DNA of 64,000 bases from Sphingobium sp. EM0848 (GTDB lineage Bacteria > Pseudomonadota > Alphaproteobacteria > Sphingomonadales > Sphingomonadaceae), in assembly GCF_013375555.1 (NCBI RefSeq), contig NZ_JABXWB010000001.1, forward strand, positions 2,294,001 to 2,358,000, given 5' to 3'. The first letter of the stretch is position 1; every line of letters starts with the position of its first letter. Below, piece after piece: positions 25,851 through 35,113 of the stretch. A model generated the notes under the pieces. The model made no database searches, was not told the DNA's origin, and worked only from the letters and a program-made list of their open reading frames with translations. The position numbers and the translations under genes are program-made.

Positions 25851-25917
25851 GGACCGCTCTTGTGGCAGAGCGACGGCAGGGGTCAAGCGGCGCTTATATC
25901 AAGGTGCCGCGCGGGTC

Positions 25918-26283
25918 TTACAATTCCCTTCGCAGGCCCGGATCGACCGAACCGTCGGGCCGAACGCCAGCCTGCGCCAGCTCCTTTTTCATGCGGCCGG
26001 TCAGGAAGCGGAACCACATCACGAAATCGGCGCGCAGCGACAACAGCGGATAGCGGAAAGTGGCGGGGCGGTTGCGTTCGATCAGACTGTGGCCAAGCCA
26101 GGCGAAACCGTAACCGGCCAGCGGCAATGCGGGAACCATCCACCATCGCCCGGTGACGGGCAAGGACACGGCCAGCAACACGACGATGCTGGTGCCGGCA
26201 TAGTGCATCGCCCGCGTGCCGGGGTGCGCATGTTCCTGCAGATAATAGGGCCAGAAGTCCCGGAACGCTGCCTTGCCGTCCAT
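25918..26283 (-). CDS. DUF962/Mpo1-like membrane protein
   Basis: A 121-residue protein of the Mpo1/YGL010w-like family (DUF962). The family motif FWPYYLQEHAHPGTRAMHYA (about residues 8-27) carries the conserved His residues, followed by two membrane hairpins (SIVVLLAVSLPVTG; WWMVPALPLAGYGFAWLGH) and a second His in GHSLIERN. Yeast Mpo1 is an iron-dependent dioxygenase that alpha-oxidises 2-hydroxy fatty acids. Sphingomonads carry 2-hydroxy fatty acids on their sphingolipids, so a similar role is plausible here but inferred. A strong GGGGAGG ribosome binding site before ATG-GAC sets the start. It is 68 bases upstream of the acetyltransferase gene on the same strand. Confidence 0.8.
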   Translation of the reverse strand: MDGKAAFRDFWPYYLQEHAHPGTRAMHYAGTSIVVLLAVSLPVTGRWWMVPALPLAGYGFAWLGHSLIERNRPATFRYPLLSLRADFVMWFRFLTGRMKKELAQAGVRPDGSVDPGLRREL

Positions 26284-26344
26284 TGCCTCCCCTCCTCGAT
26301 CACCATGGCTATCGGGAAAGCTGATTAATGTTAAGACGGATGCG

Positions 26345-27322
26345 TCAGGCCGTGTGCCGATCGGGGGCGAACAGGAAATAGTCATAGGCTGCCCGCGCCG
26401 CTTCGGCCATGATGCGGTCGCGCATCTGATGCCCCTTATAATCCTTCATCACGAAAACCGTAATGGCAAACAGGCGACCGTCCGGCAAAGTGATGATGCC
26501 CACATCATTGCCGATGCCGTTCAGCGTCCCCGTCTTGTGCGCGATCCGGGTGCCGGGCGGCAACATGGCGCGCAGCCGGTCCTTGCCGGTCTTGCACCGT
26601 TCCATGATCGACAGCAGCATCGCCGTGCTCTGCGGCTTCAGCGCCTTGCCGGTGCGGATCGCGACCAGCAGGTCGTCCATCGCGCGCGGCGTCGCAGTGT
26701 CGCGGGGGTCCATGGCAAAGCCCAGATTGGGCATGTCGCGGGCGTCGCGCTGGGCAGCGGAGAGGCCGGCTTCCATCGCGCTTTCATCGCCAAAGCCGCT
26801 GCCCGCCACCTTGGCGCGGGCGAGCAGGTCGCGGGTATTGCTGTCGACGCGCAGATTCCTGACGCCGATCGAGCGGACCCAGTCATTGACCGCCTGCGGC
26901 CCGCCCGTGCGGGCGACCAGAGCGTCGGTGGCTTCATTGTCGCTCTGCGTCAGGCTCATTTCGAGCAGGGTGCGCACCGGCAGCGGATGCCCGAGGCGCG
27001 TCAGCTTTTCATCAAGGCTGAGACTGCCCGCATCGAGCAGGGAGAAGATCTTGGCCGCGACCGCCACCTTGTAGGTGCTGGCCATCGGGAACAGCGTATC
27101 GCCATTATAGGCCAGCGTCTCGCCCGTGGAGAGGTCCCGCACGGCGATGCCCACCGTACCGTCGGTCAGCGTCGCGAAGCGGGCGAATTCCCCCATCAGG
27201 CGGGATTCGGCGCTCTGCTGCACCGGATTGGGGGTCGGGCCGAAGGCATCGGCGGTCGGCAGCGGGGCAAGGAACAGCGCCAGAAAGGCGCAATAACGGC
27301 TGGCGGTACGAAGGCGTGGCAT
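26345..27322 (-). CDS. Class A beta-lactamase-like serine hydrolase lacking Glu166
   Basis: A 325-residue exported protein (signal peptide about 1-26) with the serine beta-lactamase/PBP fold. The nucleophile motif is S82-T-Y-K85, the second motif S127-D-N129, and the third K263-T-G. Aligning from SDN without gaps puts Thr163 where class A enzymes have the deacylating Glu166 and Leu167 where they have Asn170. About 40 extra residues follow before DPRDTATP. So the family fold is present but the hydrolytic glutamate is not, and the true role may be a peptidase or a weak enzyme rather than resistance. The ATG has AAGGGGA upstream. It is divergent from ung. Confidence 0.8.
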   Translation of the reverse strand: MPRLRTASRYCAFLALFLAPLPTADAFGPTPNPVQQSAESRLMGEFARFATLTDGTVGIAVRDLSTGETLAYNGDTLFPMASTYKVAVAAKIFSLLDAGSLSLDEKLTRLGHPLPVRTLLEMSLTQSDNEATDALVARTGGPQAVNDWVRSIGVRNLRVDSNTRDLLARAKVAGSGFGDESAMEAGLSAAQRDARDMPNLGFAMDPRDTATPRAMDDLLVAIRTGKALKPQSTAMLLSIMERCKTGKDRLRAMLPPGTRIAHKTGTLNGIGNDVGIITLPDGRLFAITVFVMKDYKGHQMRDRIMAEAARAAYDYFLFAPDRHTA

Positions 27323-27402
27323 CCGTCCCCTTTCCTCGATTCGCCGGTTGCGGGCAAGGGGCTGTTGACAGCGGTTCGGCGCACGGTTCATCACCCCGGC
27401 CC

Positions 27403-28092
27403 ATGAGCGATACCATCAAGCTGGACGAGAGCTGGCGCGCGCCGCTGCTCGGGGAATTTGGAAGTCCCTATATGCAGGGGCTGAAACAGTTTCTGGAGGC
27501 GGAAAAGGCCGCGGGGAAGCGCATTTTCCCCAAGGGCAGCGAATATTTCCGGGCACTGGACCTGACGCCGCTCGACCGGGTGAAGGTCGTGGTGCTGGGG
27601 CAGGACCCCTATCATGGCGAGGGGCAGGCGCATGGCCTGTGCTTTTCAGTGAAGCCGGGGGTGCGCACGCCGCCGTCGCTGGTCAATATCTACAAGGAAT
27701 TGCAGAGCGACCTGGGGCTGACGCCACGCCGCCATGGCTTTCTGGAGCATTGGGCGGAGCAGGGCGTCCTGTTGCTCAACAGCGTGCTGACGGTGGAAAT
27801 GGGCAAGGCCGCCTCGCACCAGAAGCGCGGCTGGGAACAGTTCACCGATGCGATCATCCGGCTGGTCAACCAGAAAAGCGAGCCGGTCGTGTTCCTGCTG
27901 TGGGGCGCCTATGCGCAGCGCAAGGGCGATTTCGTCGACGGCAAGCGCCATCTGGTGCTGAAAGCGGCGCACCCCTCGCCGCTCTCCGCGCATAATGGCT
28001 TTCTGGGATGCCGGCATTTTTCGCAGGCCAATGCCTTTCTGGACGAGAAAGGACGCGGGGCGATCGATTGGGGTTTGCCGGAGCAGGTGTAA
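27403..28092 (+). CDS. ung: Uracil-DNA glycosylase (family 1)
   Basis: Ung removes uracil from DNA to start base-excision repair. The 229 residues fit family 1. The water-activating motif GQDPYHG is at residues 66-72, the uracil-binding stretch [10 protein letters not shown] at about 123-132, and the minor-groove loop [18 protein letters not shown] at about 190-207. The start is the ATG of [10 protein letters not shown]; the open frame upstream is not needed for any domain. The gene is alone, divergent from the beta-lactamase-like gene with an 80-base gap, and followed by a strong hairpin shared with the converging TonB receptor gene. Confidence 0.96.
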   Translation: MSDTIKLDESWRAPLLGEFGSPYMQGLKQFLEAEKAAGKRIFPKGSEYFRALDLTPLDRVKVVVLGQDPYHGEGQAHGLCFSVKPGVRTPPSLVNIYKELQSDLGLTPRRHGFLEHWAEQGVLLLNSVLTVEMGKAASHQKRGWEQFTDAIIRLVNQKSEPVVFLLWGAYAQRKGDFVDGKRHLVLKAAHPSPLSAHNGFLGCRHFSQANAFLDEKGRGAIDWGLPEQV

Positions 28093-28093
28093 A

Positions 28094-28127
28094 GCGAAGT
28101 GCTCCTGCGCGGGCAGGAGCACTTCGC
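28094..28127. terminator. 15-bp perfect hairpin between ung and the TonB receptor gene
   Basis: GCGAAGTGCTCCTGC and GCAGGAGCACTTCGC pair fully around a 4-base loop, filling the 37-base gap between two converging genes. It has no T-run on either strand but is well placed as a two-way terminator. Confidence 0.65.
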
Positions 28128-28129
28128 GC

Positions 28130-30142
28130 CTAGAAGTACAGCTTCGCGCCCAGCCGCAGGGTGCGCGGCTCCATCACGCGGCTGAGGCGGCCTTCGACCG
28201 GCGCGCTGTCATAAGCGGGAACATAGGATTCATAATAATAGGCGATGTCCTTGTCCCGGCTGTCGAAGATGTTGAGCAGTTCGCCATAGAGTTCGATCCG
28301 CTTGCTCTTCCAGGCCGCGCGGGCATTGACGACGGTGCTGCCCTTGTCTCGAAGGCTATTGTCCTCGATCAGCGGATAGGGGCCGAGATGGCGGAGGCGG
28401 ATGCTCGCTTCCCAGGGATCGCGGAGGATCGCCACACCGCCTGAAGCGGCATTTTCGAAGGCGTTGGGAATCCGGTCGCCATTGTCGTAACGCGAATGGC
28501 TGGCGGTGTAGTTGCCGTCCAGCGCGAGCCAGGAAAATGGGCGCCAGAAGGCGACCAGTTCATAGCCGCGCCGCTTGCTGGCCCCGGTCGGCTCGACGGC
28601 ATTGCTGTCGCCCACGAAGCGCAGTTCGCTGCCGACATCCAGCCACCAATAGGTCGCGGTGAGCGAGAGGCTGCCATATTGGACGCGCCCGCCCAGTTCC
28701 TTGCCGATGCCGCGCACCAGCACCGGAACAGGCGTGTCGACATTCACCGCGCCGCGCACATCATTGGAATGAAAGCCCCGCCCCCAATTGGCGTAGAGTT
28801 CCAGATGCGGCGTGACCCGGTAGGCGACCGACGCCTTGGGCGAGAGGATGGCGTCATGGCCGCTGCCCTCGCCCAGCGCCTGCGCGGCGGCATCCCCGGC
28901 GCGGACGCTGTAATGATAATAATCGCCGCGCAGCCCGCCGATCAGGCGCAGGCCGGGTAAAGGCTGCCAGTTCGCTTCGCCATAGAGGGCGGCGGACAGT
29001 TGCTCGACATGATAGCGGCCGAGCGAGAAGAGGAACTGCCGGTCCGCGCTGCGGTCGACGCCGACATTGCCGATATGGTCGAAGCGGTTCTCGGTGCCGA
29101 TGCTGAGGTTGAGGGTCGAGGCGACATCCCAGTTCTTCGAGGCGGTAAGGCCGGTGATCCAGCGGCGGTCATATTGGTGGATCTGCGCGCTGCGGCCGTC
29201 CGGATCGGCATAGGTGGGATTGCTGAACATCGCCCAGTCGTAGAACTGGACATAGGCGTTGGCGCGCCAGCCCGGCTGGGTGACGGCGACATTGCCGACG
29301 ATCCGCGTGGTTTCGCCCCGCGCAGAGGGATCGGGCGAGCAGAAGACATCGGGGCAGACGGGGGAGCCGATGATCCGCTCTGGAATCTGCTCGGTCGGGC
29401 GCCAGGTGCCGCGATAGGCGTGCAGGGTCGCGTCCAGTTCGCCTCCGCCAAGCGGCACGCGATATTTGGCGAAGCCGCTATAATGACGCAGATGCTCCGC
29501 CTCTTCCCAGGGGCCGTCATAGCGCTTGGCCTGCGCCACCAGCGTCAGGTCGCCGGGTCCCACGTCCTTGATCGTGCCGCCCGCCGCCAGTCGGCGCGAG
29601 CCGTAGGAGCCGCCCTCCACCGCGATCCACGGGCGCGTAAAGCCATCAATCGTGGTCATATAGGCTGCGCCAGCCAGCGCGAAATCGCCGCCATCGGCGC
29701 GATAGGGGCCTTTGCGAAAATCCTCCCGCGCGACGATTTCGGGGATCAGGCCGTTCAGGTCGAGATAGCCCTGACCATGACCGTGCGAGCGGAAATTCAT
29801 CTGCACGCCGTCGATATAAGTGGTGAAGTCCGATCCATGGTCGAGGTTGAAACCGCGCAGGAAATATTGGTTCGCCTTGCCGCTGCCCGAATGCTGGGCC
29901 GCGACCATGCCGGGCACCGCTTCCAGCAGTTCGGCGACGCGCAGCAGCGGGCGGACCAGCAGGTCGGCGCCGCCGACGCTGCCCTCGCTCGCGGCATGGG
30001 CGACGCCGATCTTTTCCTCGCCGCGTCCGAAGACGACGATATTCGTGGCCGGCGCCTCTTCGGCGGCGGGCATTTGGGCCAGCGCCGGCGGGGCGATGCC
30101 CGCAGCGATCAGGGTGGCGATCAATCCATATTTCACAATCAT
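28130..30142 (-). CDS. TonB-dependent receptor under a cobalamin riboswitch
   Basis: A 670-residue outer-membrane receptor with a signal peptide (about 1-22, ALAQ), a plug domain (about 45-165, FLRGFNLDHGSDFTTYIDGV and MNFRSHGHGQGYLDLNG) and a barrel ending LGAKLYF. It belongs to a receptor family distinct from Escherichia coli BtuB in the plug sequence and slightly longer. The 5' leader carries a cobalamin riboswitch, so the most likely cargo is vitamin B12 or a cobalamin precursor, or cobalt. That is inference from control, not from the barrel. The His/Gly motif SHGHGQGY is a possible metal-contact point in the plug. Confidence 0.88.
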   Translation of the reverse strand: MIVKYGLIATLIAAGIAPPALAQMPAAEEAPATNIVVFGRGEEKIGVAHAASEGSVGGADLLVRPLLRVAELLEAVPGMVAAQHSGSGKANQYFLRGFNLDHGSDFTTYIDGVQMNFRSHGHGQGYLDLNGLIPEIVAREDFRKGPYRADGGDFALAGAAYMTTIDGFTRPWIAVEGGSYGSRRLAAGGTIKDVGPGDLTLVAQAKRYDGPWEEAEHLRHYSGFAKYRVPLGGGELDATLHAYRGTWRPTEQIPERIIGSPVCPDVFCSPDPSARGETTRIVGNVAVTQPGWRANAYVQFYDWAMFSNPTYADPDGRSAQIHQYDRRWITGLTASKNWDVASTLNLSIGTENRFDHIGNVGVDRSADRQFLFSLGRYHVEQLSAALYGEANWQPLPGLRLIGGLRGDYYHYSVRAGDAAAQALGEGSGHDAILSPKASVAYRVTPHLELYANWGRGFHSNDVRGAVNVDTPVPVLVRGIGKELGGRVQYGSLSLTATYWWLDVGSELRFVGDSNAVEPTGASKRRGYELVAFWRPFSWLALDGNYTASHSRYDNGDRIPNAFENAASGGVAILRDPWEASIRLRHLGPYPLIEDNSLRDKGSTVVNARAAWKSKRIELYGELLNIFDSRDKDIAYYYESYVPAYDSAPVEGRLSRVMEPRTLRLGAKLYF

Positions 30143-30322
30143 GTCCTCCGGCGCCTGCGACTGCCGGGGGAGACCTGCCGTCCGGGACGACCGGCGCGCG
30201 AAAGCAGCCGGACGCCATCAAGCGACCGCCACGCGAACCGAAGCGGCCTCCACCGCTCGTTCGTCGCTCAGACGGAAAGACACCGTGCCGCGGCCATCCC
30301 CTGGACCAGGGCAAGAGCGACC

Positions 30323-30521
30323 AGACGCAGGCAGGTCTCCTGGCTCACGGGTCATCGCTTGAAACATGGCCTTCCCAGGCCTCGCAGGGTTTAGCGTCCG
30401 GCCCAGTGGCTGATCCCTCGCGCTCCGGAAGGATCGATATGCCTCTCGCTCACCGCTTACAGTTGCAGGGACAGCCGGGGATTTGCACCCCATTCCCTAT
30501 TAAGCCCCTCTCGGGACACCG
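30323..30521 (-). promoter_or_regulatory. Cobalamin (B12) riboswitch
   Basis: Read leftward, the leader shows the conserved parts in order: AATAGGGAATG, then GGTGCAAATCCCCGGCTGTC, CCTGCAACTGTAAGCGG, GCCACTGGG, GGGAAGGCC, and the B12 box GAGCCAGGAGACCTGCC near 30331-30347. This is the standard cobalamin riboswitch core of about 200 bases. It sits about 180 bases before the TonB receptor start codon and is read in the same direction. With B12 bound it would shut off the receptor. The 443 bases between receptor and next gene hold this element and no protein gene. Confidence 0.93.
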
Positions 30522-30585
30522 GCGCGATCGGGAATGGCTCATAGGCACGCTTTGCGGGGATGGGAAGATGGGATAGAGGCGACCC

Positions 30586-30852
30586 ATGCATTTCGACGAT
30601 CAACTCCACCGCTATTTCGGCGTCCGCGACCTGGATGCGCTCACCCCTGATGCGCTGGCCGCCGGGCTGGAGCATATGCGCGTCGATTTCGGGCTGGAAA
30701 CGGACAGGGCACGCCGCTTCGCACTCTGGTCGCTGATGGTCCTGCTGGGCGCGGCGCCCGATCTGGAGGAGGCGTTCGAGGACCCGGCGGACCGCGACGC
30801 GGCGCGCGACTTCATGGAAATGATGGAGCGGGCCGAAAGCGACGGGGACTAG
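30586..30852 (+). CDS. Small protein of unknown function (88 aa)
   Basis: Not recognised. The 88 residues are acidic and mostly helical (MHFDDQLHRYFGVRDLDALT at the start, then ALWSLMVLLGAAPDLEEAFE at about 46-65, ending EMMERAESDGD). It has no signal peptide, cysteine pair or DNA-binding motif. The coding call rests on a GAGGCG ribosome binding site and codon use like that of its neighbours. It is divergent from the B12-controlled receptor and 69 bases before the efflux operon on the same strand, so it might belong to that transcript. Confidence 0.6.
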   Translation: MHFDDQLHRYFGVRDLDALTPDALAAGLEHMRVDFGLETDRARRFALWSLMVLLGAAPDLEEAFEDPADRDAARDFMEMMERAESDGD

Positions 30853-30921
30853 ACAGCCCCGACAAGAAGTGGAAACAATCCGTCCAACGGCAGGCGCATA
30901 TCTGCGGCTTGAGGAGGCGGC

Positions 30922-32595
30922 TTGAGCATAGGGGAAGGATCGCCGGACTATCGGTTCGCGCCGCATGAGCGGCCGCTGATGCCGGGATCGCCCGCGACAC
31001 CCGATCACCCGACGCCGCGACGGATCGGCTATTTCCTGATCGGCACGCTGCTGGGGCTGACGGGCGGCTTCATCAACGGGCTGCTGACCGCGAATCTGCC
31101 GCAGATCCAGGGGGCGCTGGGCCTCACCAATGTCGAGGGCGGCTGGCTGACCGCCGCCTATTCGATGACCAATGTCTGCATGAGCCTGCTGCTCATCAAA
31201 TTCCGCCAGCAATTCGGCATCCAGCGCTTCACCCGTTTCGTGCTGGCCGGGTTCCTGGCGCTCAACCTGTCGCAGATCTTCGTCCACAGCTATGGGTTCG
31301 AGTTGATCGTGCGCGGGGCGGGCGGCATCGTGGCGAGTGGACTGTCGACGCTCTGCCTCTTCTACATGTCGCAATCGATGCCGGCGGCGAAACGGCTGGG
31401 CGGACTGGTTCTGGGCGTAGGCATGTCGCAGATCGCATTGCCGCTGGCGCGGGCGATCTCCCCTGCCCTGCTGATCCATGGCGACGTGCAGAATCTGTTC
31501 CTGTTCGAACTGGGGCTGACGCTGCTGTGTCTGGCGGGCGTATCGATCCTGCGCCTGCCGCCCAGTGAGCGGATCGAGGCATTCGAATCGCTGGACTTCC
31601 TGACGTTCGCGCTCTTTGCGCCGGGCATGGCGCTGCTCTGCGCGGTACTCGCGCAGGGCCGGATCATCTGGTGGCCCACGCCCTGGCTGGGCCATGCGCT
31701 GGCCGGGTCGCTGCTGCTGGTCGGCGCCGCGATGATCGTGGAGCATAACCGGGCCAATCCCTTGCTCAACACACGCTGGATGGGCAGCGGAGCGATCATC
31801 CGCTTCGCCATTATCGCGGCCAGCATGCGCGTGCTGCTGTCGGAACAGAATTACGGCGCAAGCGGGCTGTTGAACCTGGTCGGCATGGGGCAGGACCAAC
31901 TCGTCACCTTCTACGCCATCATGACGCTGGCGACGGTCGCGGGGCTGGCGACGAGCCTGTTGACGCTTAACCCGATGGACCTGTTGCGGCCGGTCATCAT
32001 CAGTTGCGGCCTGATCGCGGCGGCCGCCTTCATGGACATGGACGCCAGCAACCTGACGCGCCCGGCGCAGCTTTATGCGACGCAGGTGATGATCGCCTTT
32101 GCCGCCATCTATTTTCTGGGACCGGCGATGATGGGTGGCCTGTTGCAGGCGCTGGCCAGAGGACCAAGCCATCTTGTCAGCTTTTCGGCTGTGTTCAGCA
32201 TATCGCAGCAACTGGGCGGACTGGGTGGCGCGGCCCTGTTGGGGAGTTTCCAGATCATTCGCGAACGCTTCCATTCCGAAATGTTGGCGCAATCGATCCT
32301 GCCGATCGATCCGCAGGCGGCGTTGCGGCTGCAACAGCTGGGCGGCGCCTATGCGCGAACCCTGGGCGATCCGGCGCTGCGGCAGGCGGAGGGCAATATC
32401 CTGCTGGGCCAGCAGGTCGCGCGGGAGGCGAATATTCTGGCTTTCAACGATGTGTTCGCGCTTGTGGGGGGGCTGGCGACGCTGGCCCTCCTCTACCTTC
32501 TGGCGCGGTGGTGCTATTTCAAATGGATGGGGATCACGCCCCTTGGCAAGGAACTGGCGGCCCTGGCTGCGATGAGGAACAAGGCCGCATCATGA
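30922..32595 (+). CDS. MFS drug efflux transporter, DHA2 (EmrB/QacA) type
   Basis: A 557-residue inner-membrane transporter with about 14 hydrophobic segments, as in the DHA2 family. LPQIQGALGLTNVEGGWLTA (about 57-76) matches the start of helix 2 of this group, and GGIVASGLSTLCLFYMSQ lies in the region of motif C. The first 35 residues are a polar cytoplasmic tail. The start is TTG with GAGGAGG before it. The stop overlaps the ATG of the HlyD-like partner by four bases. With the next two genes it makes a tripartite pump like EmrAB-TolC, exporting hydrophobic compounds out of the cell. No regulator gene is adjacent. Confidence 0.85.
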   Translation: MSIGEGSPDYRFAPHERPLMPGSPATPDHPTPRRIGYFLIGTLLGLTGGFINGLLTANLPQIQGALGLTNVEGGWLTAAYSMTNVCMSLLLIKFRQQFGIQRFTRFVLAGFLALNLSQIFVHSYGFELIVRGAGGIVASGLSTLCLFYMSQSMPAAKRLGGLVLGVGMSQIALPLARAISPALLIHGDVQNLFLFELGLTLLCLAGVSILRLPPSERIEAFESLDFLTFALFAPGMALLCAVLAQGRIIWWPTPWLGHALAGSLLLVGAAMIVEHNRANPLLNTRWMGSGAIIRFAIIAASMRVLLSEQNYGASGLLNLVGMGQDQLVTFYAIMTLATVAGLATSLLTLNPMDLLRPVIISCGLIAAAAFMDMDASNLTRPAQLYATQVMIAFAAIYFLGPAMMGGLLQALARGPSHLVSFSAVFSISQQLGGLGGAALLGSFQIIRERFHSEMLAQSILPIDPQAALRLQQLGGAYARTLGDPALRQAEGNILLGQQVAREANILAFNDVFALVGGLATLALLYLLARWCYFKWMGITPLGKELAALAAMRNKAAS

Positions 32596-33737
32596 CGGAA
32601 ATGCAGGACAAAAGGTTGCAGGACCCGGTCGAGGTGCCGAAGGAAGCGCCCGCCGCCGAACCGCCGAAAAGAGGATGGGCTCCACCCAGGGCGGGCCGCA
32701 GGGAGACGATCCTGACGCTGGCCTTCATCGTCGCCGGCATCCTGCTGATCCTTTACGCCTGGGACCTGCCGCCCTTTTCCTCCATCGTGCAGACCACCGA
32801 CAATGCCTATGTGCGCGGCCAGACGACGGTGATCGCGCCGCAGGTCAGCGGTTATGTGGTCGAGGTCACGGTGCAGGATTATGAAAGGGTCAGGAAAGGA
32901 CAGGTGCTCGCCCGGATCGACGACCGCATCTATCGCCAGCGGGTGGATCAGGCAAAGGCGCAGGTCGCGGCGCAGATCGCCAATCTGGACAATAGCGAGC
33001 AGAGTCAGCGGTCCAGCGAAGCGCAACTGGGTGGACAGCATGCCAGCGTGGTCAACGCCAAAGCGCAACTGGCGCGGGCGCAGGCGGACATGCGGCGGGT
33101 GAACGAGTTGGTTGGCGAAGGGTCGGTGTCGATCCGTGAACGCGACCAGACGCTCGCCGCGTTGAAACAGGCCGAAGCGGCGGTTTTACAGGCGCAGGCG
33201 CAGCGCAGCGTCGCGCGGGAACAGGTGCGCACCGTAACGGTCGGGCGCGGCGGGCTGCGCGCCGGGGTCGAGGCGGCGAAGGCAGCGCTGGAACTGGCTG
33301 AAATCGACCTGGCCAATACGATCATCCGCGCGCCGCAGGACGGGCGGCTGGGCGAGGTCGGCGTGCGGCTGGGCCAATATGTGACGGCGGGCACGCAGCT
33401 CACCTTCCTGGTGCCGCCGGTCATCTGGGTGGCCGCCAATTACAAGGAGGCGCAGACCGCGCGCATGGCGCCGGGACAGCCCGCGCGGATGCGCGTCGAT
33501 GCGCTGGCTCATGCGGAAATCCGGGGCAAGGTCGAACGGCTGGCCCCCGCGACGGGCAATGAGTTTCAGGTCATCAAGTCCGACAATGCCACCGGCAATT
33601 TCGTCAAGGTGCCGCAACGCATCACCGTGCGGATCGCGGTGGATCGCGGCGATCCGCTCTATGCGCGGTTGCGGCCGGGCATGTCGGTGGAGGCCTGGGT
33701 GGATACGACCGGCGGGCCGGAGCCGCGGTCACAATGA
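32592..33737 (+). CDS. HlyD/EmrA-family membrane fusion protein
   Basis: A 381-residue periplasmic adaptor linking the MFS pump to the outer-membrane channel. It has one membrane helix at about 40-58 (LTLAFIVAGILLILYAWDLP), the biotinyl-lipoyl halves (VIAPQVSGYVVEVTVQDYER and IIRAPQDGRLGEVGVRLGQY), a long alpha-hairpin between (about 120-230) and a beta-barrel end domain. TDNAYVRG is the usual EmrA signature. The ATG overlaps the MFS stop and the stop overlaps the NodT start, so the three are coupled. Reading frames that begin further upstream inside the MFS gene are not real. Confidence 0.9.
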   Translation: MTEMQDKRLQDPVEVPKEAPAAEPPKRGWAPPRAGRRETILTLAFIVAGILLILYAWDLPPFSSIVQTTDNAYVRGQTTVIAPQVSGYVVEVTVQDYERVRKGQVLARIDDRIYRQRVDQAKAQVAAQIANLDNSEQSQRSSEAQLGGQHASVVNAKAQLARAQADMRRVNELVGEGSVSIRERDQTLAALKQAEAAVLQAQAQRSVAREQVRTVTVGRGGLRAGVEAAKAALELAEIDLANTIIRAPQDGRLGEVGVRLGQYVTAGTQLTFLVPPVIWVAANYKEAQTARMAPGQPARMRVDALAHAEIRGKVERLAPATGNEFQVIKSDNATGNFVKVPQRITVRIAVDRGDPLYARLRPGMSVEAWVDTTGGPEPRSQ

Positions 33738-35113
33738 GGCGCGCGGGCGTCCTGCTGGGCCTCACGATAGGGGTCGCGCCCCTTGGCGGCTGCGTTCCGG
33801 CGCATGAGGCCGCGCCGCCCGAAACGGCGGTAAAGGCACCGGATGGCTGGCGCGACGCCTTGCCGGGGACGGCGGCGGTCGACGCGGGCTGGTGGCGGCA
33901 TTTCGGCGATCCGGCGCTGACGTGGATCGTCGAGGCGGCGCTGGCGCACAATGTCGACATCGCCATTGCCGTGGCACGGGTGCGGGAGGCGCGCGCGCAG
34001 GTCAATCTGGCGCGGGCTGCGCTTTTCCCCAGCGTGGATGCCAGCGTGGCGGCATCCCAAAGCCGGTCGGTCAGCGCGTTCGGCACCTCGACCGAAAGCA
34101 CATCGGCCCAGCCCACGGTGCAGACCGCTTATGAGGTCGACCTGTTCGGTCGCATCGACGATCAACTGTCGGCGGCGCGCAGTTCATGGCTGGCGAGTCG
34201 GGCGGCGCGGGATTCGGCGCAACTCAGCATCGCGGCGGCGGCGGCGGCGGGCTATGTAACGCTGCTGGGGCTGGATGCCCGGCGCGAGGTGGTGCTGCAG
34301 ACGATCCAGTCACGATCCGAGGCGCTGCGGCTGGCGCGGTCGCGGGCCGAGGCGGGCTATACCTCTCAGCTCGAACTGCGGCAGGCGGAATCCGAATATC
34401 AGGCGGCGGCGCTGATCCTGCCGCAGGTCGACCTTGCCATTGCGCGGGCGGAAAATGGCCTGCGGCTGCTGATCGGGGACGTTCCGGGGCCGATCGAGCG
34501 CGGAACATCGCTGGCCAGGCTGACCACGCCGCCCTTGCCCGATGCGGGCCTGCCGTCGGACCTGCTGCGGCATCGGCCCGACATTGCGCAGTCGGAATAT
34601 GCGCTGGCGGCGTCCGACAGTTCGCTGGCGGCGGCACGCAAGCAATTCCTGCCGACGCTGCGCCTGTCCGCTTCGATGGGGGCGGTGTACAACAGCGCGC
34701 TGCCCGACACCCTCTCCATCTGGTCGCTGGGCGGCAGCATATTGGCGCCGCTGTTCGAGGGCGGGCGGTTGCGCGCCAATGCCGATGCGGCGACGGCGCG
34801 GCGCGATCAGGCCGCCTTTGCCTATCGGAAGACGGTCCTCACCGCCTTTCGCGAGGTGGAGGACGCGTTGGCCAATGTCGCCAGCCTGTCGCGCCAGCGC
34901 GCCGTGGCGGAAGCGCAGCGGCTGGCCATCGCCGATGCGCTGCGCCATGCGACCAATCGCTATCAGGCGGGTTATAGCGGCTATCTGGAGCAATTGGATG
35001 CGCAGCGCGCCTTGCTCTCCGCCGATCTTGGGCTGGTGCAGTTGCGCGCGGATCAGTTGAACGCGCTCGTCACGCTGTATCAGGTGCTGGGCGGCGGCTG
35101 GGAGGGATCATGA
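33734..35113 (+). CDS. NodT-family outer-membrane efflux lipoprotein
   Basis: A 459-residue TolC-like channel of the NodT type. The N-terminus is a lipoprotein signal with lipobox LGGC at residues 17-20, so Cys20 is the lipid-modified residue. The outer membrane efflux repeats are at about 60-245 and 265-450, with long coiled-coil helices (ALAHNVDIAIAVARVREARA, RADQLNALVTLYQVLGGGW at the end). The WWRHFGDPAL start is typical of NodT proteins. It completes the MFS-HlyD-NodT pump and overlaps the DUF488 gene by four bases. Confidence 0.9.
   Translation: MRRAGVLLGLTIGVAPLGGCVPAHEAAPPETAVKAPDGWRDALPGTAAVDAGWWRHFGDPALTWIVEAALAHNVDIAIAVARVREARAQVNLARAALFPSVDASVAASQSRSVSAFGTSTESTSAQPTVQTAYEVDLFGRIDDQLSAARSSWLASRAARDSAQLSIAAAAAAGYVTLLGLDARREVVLQTIQSRSEALRLARSRAEAGYTSQLELRQAESEYQAAALILPQVDLAIARAENGLRLLIGDVPGPIERGTSLARLTTPPLPDAGLPSDLLRHRPDIAQSEYALAASDSSLAAARKQFLPTLRLSASMGAVYNSALPDTLSIWSLGGSILAPLFEGGRLRANADAATARRDQAAFAYRKTVLTAFREVEDALANVASLSRQRAVAEAQRLAIADALRHATNRYQAGYSGYLEQLDAQRALLSADLGLVQLRADQLNALVTLYQVLGGGWEGS

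Noticed and set aside
32004..32591. N-terminal extension of the HlyD-like protein inside the MFS gene
   Set aside because: The extension lies within the MFS coding region in another frame and has no homology-like pattern; the ATGA overlap gives the true start.
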